Assembly (NCBI RefSeq): GCF_030527965.1
Contig: NZ_JAUMZU010000012.1
Location: 21,893-85,892 of the forward strand
Source: Neisseria sp.
Lineage (GTDB): Bacteria > Pseudomonadota > Gammaproteobacteria > Burkholderiales > Neisseriaceae
DNA length: 64,000 bases
Direction: 5' to 3'
A program made the position numbers and the translations under genes. The notes under the pieces were generated by a model, which searched no databases, was not told the DNA's origin, and worked only from the letters and a program-made list of their open reading frames with translations. Below are positions 54,506 to 64,000 of this stretch, in pieces (positions within the stretch are counted from its first letter, which is position 1; every line of letters begins with the position of its first letter).

Positions 54506-57500
54506 ATGAGTTATTCGTTTACTGAGAAGAAACGTATTCGTAAGAGTTTTGCGAAACGTGCTAATGTTTTGAACGTGCCGTTTTTGTTGGCAACGCAGTT
54601 GGATTCTTATTCAAAGTTTTTACAACAAGATAAATCATTTGATAAGCGCAAAGATGATGGTCTCCAAGCCGCTTTTAACTCAATTTTCCCGATTGTGAGT
54701 CATAACGGTTATGCTCGTCTGGAATTTGTCCATTATGTATTGGGAGAGCCTCTTTTTGATATTTCTGAATGCCAGTTAAGAGGAATCACTTATGCTGCTC
54801 CTTTGCGTGCCCGCATCCGTTTGGTTATTTTAGATAAAGAATCTTCTAAGCCTACTGTTAAAGAAGTGCGAGAAAATGAAGTTTATATGGGTGAAATTCC
54901 GCTAATGACACCCAGTGGTTCATTTGTGATTAATGGTACGGAGCGTGTCATCGTATCTCAATTGCACCGTTCGCCCGGTGTGTTTTTCGAACATGACCGT
55001 GGCAAAACCCATTCTTCCGGCAAACTATTGTTTTCGGCTCGCGTAATTCCTTATCGTGGTTCTTGGCTTGATTTTGAGTTTGATCCTAAAGATTTACTTT
55101 ATTTTCGTATTGACCGCCGCCGCAAAATGCCGGTGACGATTTTGTTAAAGGCATTAGGATATAACAACGAGCAAATTTTAGATATTTTCTACGATAAAGA
55201 AACATTCTATCTTTCTAAAAACGGGATTGAGACAGATTTGGTGCCAGCCCGTTTGAAAGGAGAAACGGCCAAGTTAGATATCGTTGATGCCGATGGTAAA
55301 GTTTTGGTGCAAGCGGGCAAACGGATTACAGTAAAAAATATCCGTGATATTGAGAAATCCGGTTTGAAACGGTTGTCTGTTGAGGCGGATGCTTTACTAG
55401 GCAAGATTCTGGCTAAAGACGTGGTTGTTCCGGATACGGGAGAGGTGTTGGCCGTTGCTAATGATGAGATTACTGAAGAATTGTTAGCCCAAATGGACAT
55501 TCATGGGGTAACGGATTTACAAACTTTATATATCAATGAATTGGATCAAGGTGGCTATATTTCAGCTACTTTGAGTACAGATGAAACACTGGATCAGCAA
55601 GCTGCGCGAGTTGCGATTTACCGTATGATGCGTCCTGGCGAACCGCCTACTGAAGAAGCAGTTGAGCTGTTGTTCAATCGTTTATTTTTCAATGAAGACA
55701 GTTATGATTTGTCGCGCGTAGGTCGGATGAAATTCAATACGCGTACATATGAGCAAAAATTAACTGATGCTCAAAACGCATCTTGGTATGGCCGTTTGAT
55801 TAACCAGACTTTTGCCGGAGCGGCAGAGAAGGGTGGTTATGTACTGAGCGTGGAGGATATCGTTGTATCAATCGCTACTTTGGTTGAATTGCGTAATGGG
55901 CATGGAGAAGTGGATGATATTGACCACTTGGGTAACCGTCGTGTGCGCTCAGTAGGTGAGTTGACCGAAAATCAATTCCGCAGTGGTTTGTCGCGTGTAG
56001 AACGAGCCGTTAAAGAACGTTTGAATCAAGCTGAGTCGGAAAATTTGATGCCCACCGATTTGATTAATGCCAAACCGGTTTCTGCGGCGATTAAAGAATT
56101 TTTCGGTTCCAGCCAATTAAGTCAGTTCATGGATCAGACCAATCCCTTGTCTGAAATTACGCATAAACGCCGTGTATCAGCATTAGGCCCGGGAGGCTTG
56201 ACTCGTGAGCGTGCAGGATTTGAGGTGCGCGACGTACATCCGACTCATTACGGTCGTGTTTGCCCGATTGAAACGCCGGAAGGTCCGAATATCGGCTTGA
56301 TTAATTCTTTATCTGTTTATGCGCGTACCAACGAGTACGGCTTTTTGGAAACGCCTTATCGTCGTGTTGTGGATGGTAAGGTAACAAATGAAATCGATTA
56401 TTTATCTGCAATCGAAGAGGGCCGTTATGTTATTGCGCAGGCCAATGCGGATTTGGATGAGAATGGTAAGCTGACAGGCGATTTGATTACGTGTCGTGAA
56501 AAAGGCGAAACCATTATGGCAACCGCCGATCGTGTGCAATATATGGATGTGGCAACCGGTCAAGTGGTATCGGTAGCAGCCTCTTTGATTCCGTTCTTGG
56601 AACATGATGATGCGAACCGTGCTTTGATGGGTGCCAACATGCAACGGCAAGCCGTACCGTGTTTGCGCCCGGAAAAACCGATGGTGGGTACGGGCATCGA
56701 ACGATCGGTTGCTGTTGACTCAGCTACGGCTATTGTAGCGCGTCGCGGCGGTGTGGTGGAGTATGTTGATGCAAACCGTATTGTGGTTCGTGTGCATGAT
56801 GATGAAGCCACGGCAGGTGAAGTGGGTGTGGATATCTATAATCTGGTTAAATTCACCCGTTCGAACCAATCTACTAACATTAACCAGCGTCCTGTTGTAA
56901 AAGCCGGTGATGTGTTGCAACGTGGTGATGTGGTGGCTGATGGTGCATCTACCGACTTGGGGGAATTGGCTTTAGGTCAAAACATGACCATCGCTTTTAT
57001 GCCGTGGAACGGATATAACTATGAAGATTCCATTTTGATTTCGGAAAAAGTGGCGGCAGATGATCGCTATACTTCCATTCATATTGAAGAATTGAATGTA
57101 GTTGCTCGCGACACTAAATTGGGTGCGGAAGAAATTACCCGAGATATTCCGAATTTGTCGGAACGTATGCAGAACCGTTTGGATGAAAGCGGTATCGTGT
57201 ATATTGGCGCGGAGGTTGAAGCAGGCGATGTACTGGTAGGTAAAGTAACGCCTAAAGGCGAGACTCAACTTACACCTGAAGAGAAGCTGCTTCGCGCGAT
57301 TTTTGGTGAGAAAGCCTCTGATGTGAAAGACACCTCGTTACGCATGCCTACCGGTATGAGCGGTACGGTTATTGACGTACAAGTCTTTACTCGTGAAGGT
57401 ATCCCGCGCGATAAGCGTGCTCAATCTATTATCGATGCGGAATTGAAACGCTATCGTCAGGACTTGGGCGACCAATTGCGGATTTTTGATAACGATGCAT

Positions 57501-58684
57501 TTGACCGTATTGAGCGCATGCTGGTTGGGCAAAAAGCCAACGGCGGCCCGATGAAGTTGGCCAAAGGCAGTGAAATTACAACTGAATACTTAAGCAGTTT
57601 GCCAAGCAAACACGATTGGTTTGATATTCGTCCGGTAGATGAAGATCTGGCTAAACAGCTTGAATTGATTAAGTTGAGTTTGCAACAAAAACGCGAAGAG
57701 TCGGAAGTTCTTTATGAAATTAAAAAGAAAAAAATGACTCAAGGCGACGAGCTGCAACCGGGCGTTCAAAAAATGGTGAAAGTATTTATTGCCATCAAAC
57801 GCCGTTTGCAAGCCGGCGACAAAATGGCCGGGCGACATGGTAACAAAGGTGTGGTATCGCGTATTTTGCCGGTGGAAGACATGCCGTATATGGCCGACGG
57901 CCGTCCGGTGGATATTGTGTTGAACCCGTTGGGCGTACCTTCACGGATGAATATCGGTCAGATTCTAGAAGTGCACTTAGGCTGGGCTGCCAAAGGTATT
58001 GGCGAGCGCATAGACAGAATGTTGTCGGAGCAGCGAAAAATAGACGAAATCCGTGCGTTTTTAAACCGGTTGTATAACGGCAGCGGCAAGCAGGAACGTT
58101 TGAATGAATTGAGCGACGAAGAAATCTTGACATTGGCGGAAAATCTGAAAAAAGGTGCGACGTTTGCTTCTCCTGTGTTCGATGGTGCCAAAGAGGCAGA
58201 AATTTATGAAATGCTAGATTTGGCTTATCCAAACGATGATCCGGAAGTTCAGAAGTTGGGCTTTAACGACAGCAAAACGCAAATTACGCTTTATGATGGT
58301 CGCTCGGGGGAACCGTTTGACCGTAAAGTGACCGTTGGTGTGATGCACTATCTGAAGCTGCACCACTTGGTTGACGAGAAAATGCACGCCCGTTCTACTG
58401 GTCCGTACTCTTTGGTTACGCAACAACCGTTGGGCGGTAAAGCTCAATTCGGTGGACAGCGGTTCGGTGAGATGGAGGTATGGGCACTGGAAGCTTACGG
58501 TGCAGCCTACACCTTGCAAGAAATGCTTACTGTGAAGTCGGATGATGTAACCGGTCGTACCAAAATGTACGAAAACATCGTTAAGGGCGAGCACAAAATC
58601 GATGCGGGCATGCCGGAGTCTTTCAACGTATTAGTTAAAGAAATCCGTTCGTTAGGTTTGGATATTGATTTGGAGCGCAACTGA
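54506..58684 (+). CDS. rpoB: RNA polymerase beta subunit
   Basis: A 1392-residue catalytic-core subunit. The start [20 protein letters not shown] at 54506 has GGTGGGGTG upstream and fits the family. The rifampicin-binding stretch reads [20 protein letters not shown] then [10 protein letters not shown]: aspartate, histidine and serine at the main resistance positions are wild type. [12 protein letters not shown] and the C-terminal [20 protein letters not shown] are conserved. The sequence is complete without breaks. Confidence 0.98.
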   Translation: MSYSFTEKKRIRKSFAKRANVLNVPFLLATQLDSYSKFLQQDKSFDKRKDDGLQAAFNSIFPIVSHNGYARLEFVHYVLGEPLFDISECQLRGITYAAPLRARIRLVILDKESSKPTVKEVRENEVYMGEIPLMTPSGSFVINGTERVIVSQLHRSPGVFFEHDRGKTHSSGKLLFSARVIPYRGSWLDFEFDPKDLLYFRIDRRRKMPVTILLKALGYNNEQILDIFYDKETFYLSKNGIETDLVPARLKGETAKLDIVDADGKVLVQAGKRITVKNIRDIEKSGLKRLSVEADALLGKILAKDVVVPDTGEVLAVANDEITEELLAQMDIHGVTDLQTLYINELDQGGYISATLSTDETLDQQAARVAIYRMMRPGEPPTEEAVELLFNRLFFNEDSYDLSRVGRMKFNTRTYEQKLTDAQNASWYGRLINQTFAGAAEKGGYVLSVEDIVVSIATLVELRNGHGEVDDIDHLGNRRVRSVGELTENQFRSGLSRVERAVKERLNQAESENLMPTDLINAKPVSAAIKEFFGSSQLSQFMDQTNPLSEITHKRRVSALGPGGLTRERAGFEVRDVHPTHYGRVCPIETPEGPNIGLINSLSVYARTNEYGFLETPYRRVVDGKVTNEIDYLSAIEEGRYVIAQANADLDENGKLTGDLITCREKGETIMATADRVQYMDVATGQVVSVAASLIPFLEHDDANRALMGANMQRQAVPCLRPEKPMVGTGIERSVAVDSATAIVARRGGVVEYVDANRIVVRVHDDEATAGEVGVDIYNLVKFTRSNQSTNINQRPVVKAGDVLQRGDVVADGASTDLGELALGQNMTIAFMPWNGYNYEDSILISEKVAADDRYTSIHIEELNVVARDTKLGAEEITRDIPNLSERMQNRLDESGIVYIGAEVEAGDVLVGKVTPKGETQLTPEEKLLRAIFGEKASDVKDTSLRMPTGMSGTVIDVQVFTREGIPRDKRAQSIIDAELKRYRQDLGDQLRIFDNDAFDRIERMLVGQKANGGPMKLAKGSEITTEYLSSLPSKHDWFDIRPVDEDLAKQLELIKLSLQQKREESEVLYEIKKKKMTQGDELQPGVQKMVKVFIAIKRRLQAGDKMAGRHGNKGVVSRILPVEDMPYMADGRPVDIVLNPLGVPSRMNIGQILEVHLGWAAKGIGERIDRMLSEQRKIDEIRAFLNRLYNGSGKQERLNELSDEEILTLAENLKKGATFASPVFDGAKEAEIYEMLDLAYPNDDPEVQKLGFNDSKTQITLYDGRSGEPFDRKVTVGVMHYLKLHHLVDEKMHARSTGPYSLVTQQPLGGKAQFGGQRFGEMEVWALEAYGAAYTLQEMLTVKSDDVTGRTKMYENIVKGEHKIDAGMPESFNVLVKEIRSLGLDIDLERN

Positions 58685-58695
58685 TTCCAGTGGCA

Positions 58696-58734
58696 ATGCC
58701 TGTCTGAAACCGCTTGATGCTTTTTCAGACAGGC
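58696..58734 (+). repeat. DUS plus partial inverted DUS between rpoB and rpoC
   Basis: DUS 58696-58708 and a partial inverted copy 58724-58734 form an imperfect hairpin 12 bases after the rpoB stop. A further DUS lies at 58805-58817. The gap between the genes is 173 bases. Confidence 0.7.
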
Positions 58735-58804
58735 TTCCTTACCGAAACTAGGTTTCGCCAGCTTTAACTGTGGTGCATACCTAGCGGCATAATCCCGAAC
58801 AATG

Positions 58805-58817
58805 ATGCCTGTCTGAA
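58805..58817 (+). repeat. DNA uptake sequence, rpoB-rpoC gap
   Basis: Exact unpaired DUS 41 bases before the rpoC start. Confidence 0.85.
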
Positions 58818-58857
58818 AAGAGAGGCAGAAAAAGATACTTCCTTAAAAGGAGCAAAA

Positions 58858-63042
<4,185 letters not shown>

Positions 63043-63071
63043 GCATTTGGCTTGAACTTTGTGTAACAAAG

Positions 63072-63106
63072 AACCGCCGACTATTTATAGTCGGCGGTTT
63101 TTAGTT
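63072..63106 (+). terminator. rho-independent terminator of rpoC
   Basis: Arms 63072-63084 and 63087-63099 form a 13-base perfect stem with a 2-base loop, followed by TTTTAGTTTT. Confidence 0.92.
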
Positions 63107-63192
63107 TTCAGACAAGCATCTATTTTGCATAACTATTTGAAAAATAATAACTGTTTCTATTAAACAACAATAAGGCGAAAGGTTTGTCGTAT

Positions 63193-63221
63193 TTGACTGT
63201 TTAATGTAGTTTAATTACAAA
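63193..63221 (+). promoter_or_regulatory. candidate promoter of the TonB-dependent receptor gene
   Basis: TTGACT (63193-63198) and TACAAA (63216-63221), 17 bases apart, 53 bases before the ATG. Confidence 0.45.
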
Positions 63222-63229
63222 AAGTGATA

Positions 63230-63246
63230 AAATTACAAAGTAATTT
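63230..63246. promoter_or_regulatory. AT-rich dyad, possible operator
   Basis: AAATTAC-AAA-GTAATTT is a perfect 7+3+7 inverted repeat between the candidate promoter and the receptor ATG. It could bind an iron-responsive repressor, but it is not a recognisable full Fur box. Confidence 0.35.
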
Positions 63247-63273
63247 ACTATATTTCATTTCAGAGAGAATTTT

Positions 63274-63969
63274 ATGCAACAGAAAACATTTAAGCTAACA
63301 ACGTTAGCCGCATTTTTAGCACTGAGTGGGCAAAGCTTCGCGGATGACTCTTCTACCGAGGTATCTACCGTTAATGTAACGGGGCAAAGCAGAAGCACTC
63401 GTACTGAAAACCGCGATTCCTATACAACTTCCGCTATGCGCACGACAACTGGTTTGGCATTATCACCGAAGGAAACGCCGCAGTCGGTTAGTGTGATTAC
63501 GAAAACACAATTGGACGATCGTGGCATTACCAGTATGGAAGATGCTTTGAAAACCACTACTGGAATTAATGTCATTCCAGATAGTGCTCGTTGGTGCTAT
63601 CAAAGTCGGGGTTTTTATATCGATCAAATTGAAGAAGATGGTATTTCCACTACGGTCGCAGGAGCATCCGGTAATACGTGGAATGATCCGCAGAGCATGA
63701 CTAATTTAGCTTTTTATGATCATATTGAGGTATTGCGTGGTGCTACTGGTTTAACCCAGTCTAATAGCGAACCAGGAGGGACGATTAACGCTGTACGTAA
63801 ACACCCAACTGCTAGTCGCCAAATTGGTGGAGACTTATTAATTATTAATCGATTTGGAAAAGTTGTAGTAACGGCCGATGCTTCGGGCAGCTTAAATGAA
63901 GCGAAAACAATTCGCGGCAGAATCGTTGGAACCTTTAATAAAAATAATGGGGCTGTCCTAGATAACTAG
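63274..63969 (+). pseudogene. TonB-dependent siderophore receptor, cut short after the plug domain
   Basis: The 231-residue frame begins with a Sec signal (MQQKTFKLTTLAAFLALSGQ, cut after FAD or SFA). A TonB-box-like STVNVTGQ follows, then the plug domain: SPKETPQSVSVITKTQLDDRG, MEDALKTTTGINV, YQSRGFYIDQIEEDGI, HIEVLRGATGLTQSNSEPGGTIN. These are hallmarks of siderophore (FpvA/FoxA-type) receptors of about 700 residues. Here the frame ends about 200 residues after the signal, in the first barrel strands (IRGRIVGTFNKNNG), at TAG 63967-63969. The last codons read into GGGGCTGTCCTAGATAAC, which looks like an insertion sequence end. The receptor is therefore probably inactive. Confidence 0.8.
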
Positions 63970-64000
63970 TACAAATCATGCTTTACTAATTGTTTTAAAA
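63949..64000. mobile_element. probable left end of an insertion sequence interrupting the receptor gene
   Basis: From GGGGCTGTCC at 63949 the receptor-like reading stops and the DNA becomes AT-rich with no receptor similarity. A run of G followed by CTGTC is a common type of insertion-sequence terminus. The other end, the transposase and any target duplication are outside the window, so family assignment is not possible. Confidence 0.5.

Noticed and set aside
50200..58600. Many long open frames antisense to tuf, rpoB and rpoC
   Set aside because: They follow from the strong codon bias of these genes and show no independent protein features.

Overview
The window looks like a chromosomal segment of a Neisseria species. 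The clearest sign is a DNA uptake sequence (DUS) read here as 5'-ATGCCTGTCTGAA-3'. I counted about thirty exact copies of its 12-mer core by eye, and ten inverted pairs lie mostly just after genes. From memory this core matches the TG-wadDUS dialect described for Neisseria wadsworthii, rather than the ATGCCGTCTGAA dialect of the meningococcus and gonococcus. Gene content agrees: a pilF-pilG-pilD-coaE-yacG cluster, a PilC-type pilus tip protein, dprA-smg-topA, ntrY-ntrX, and tRNA-Tyr/Gly/Thr-tuf-tRNA-Trp-secE-nusG-rplKAJL-rpoBC. The species call is an inference.

Layout. 1-6.8 kb: argG 5' end, a CinA/MoaB-like protein, bioF-bioA, amiC-tsaE, murI and a small secreted peptide. 6.8-14.1 kb: a MoxR/DUF58/TgpA cluster and a pilC-like gene, all on the minus strand. 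14.4-17.2 kb: ampG facing an unidentified conserved-looking gene. 17.8-23.2 kb: type IV pilus assembly genes with coaE, yacG and a membrane protein. 23.4-32.5 kb: a metabolic block with a cyanide-insensitive-type cytochrome bd oxidase, a Tat-exported flavoprotein, a divergent alcohol/aldehyde dehydrogenase pair, and asd. 32.7-43.7 kb: tRNA-Phe, photolyase, a FUSC-type membrane protein, ntrX-ntrY-DUF4390-rsmB-fmt-def, and an exported protein. 43.8-49.1 kb: dprA, smg, topA, rsmD, ferredoxin. 49.1-63.1 kb: the tRNA/EF-Tu/secretion/ribosomal protein/RNA polymerase supercluster. 63.2-64.0 kb: a TonB-dependent receptor gene that stops early at what looks like the end of an insertion sequence.

How the genes work together. 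DUS repeats, dprA and pilF/pilG/pilD/pilC all belong to natural transformation and type IV pilus function. Paired DUS also form terminator-like hairpins, and one supplies a stop codon. ampG and amiC belong to peptidoglycan turnover. The ntrYX pair is linked by published gonococcal work to respiratory control, and this window also carries a cytochrome bd oxidase. Most of the window is housekeeping DNA. I see no CRISPR array, prophage or obvious new defence system. The points most worth a second look are the NtrX with a degraded ATPase domain, the receptor broken at 63,949, an exported protein with no visible LysM domain, DUS hairpins with matched arm changes, and several unexplained short genes and dyads.
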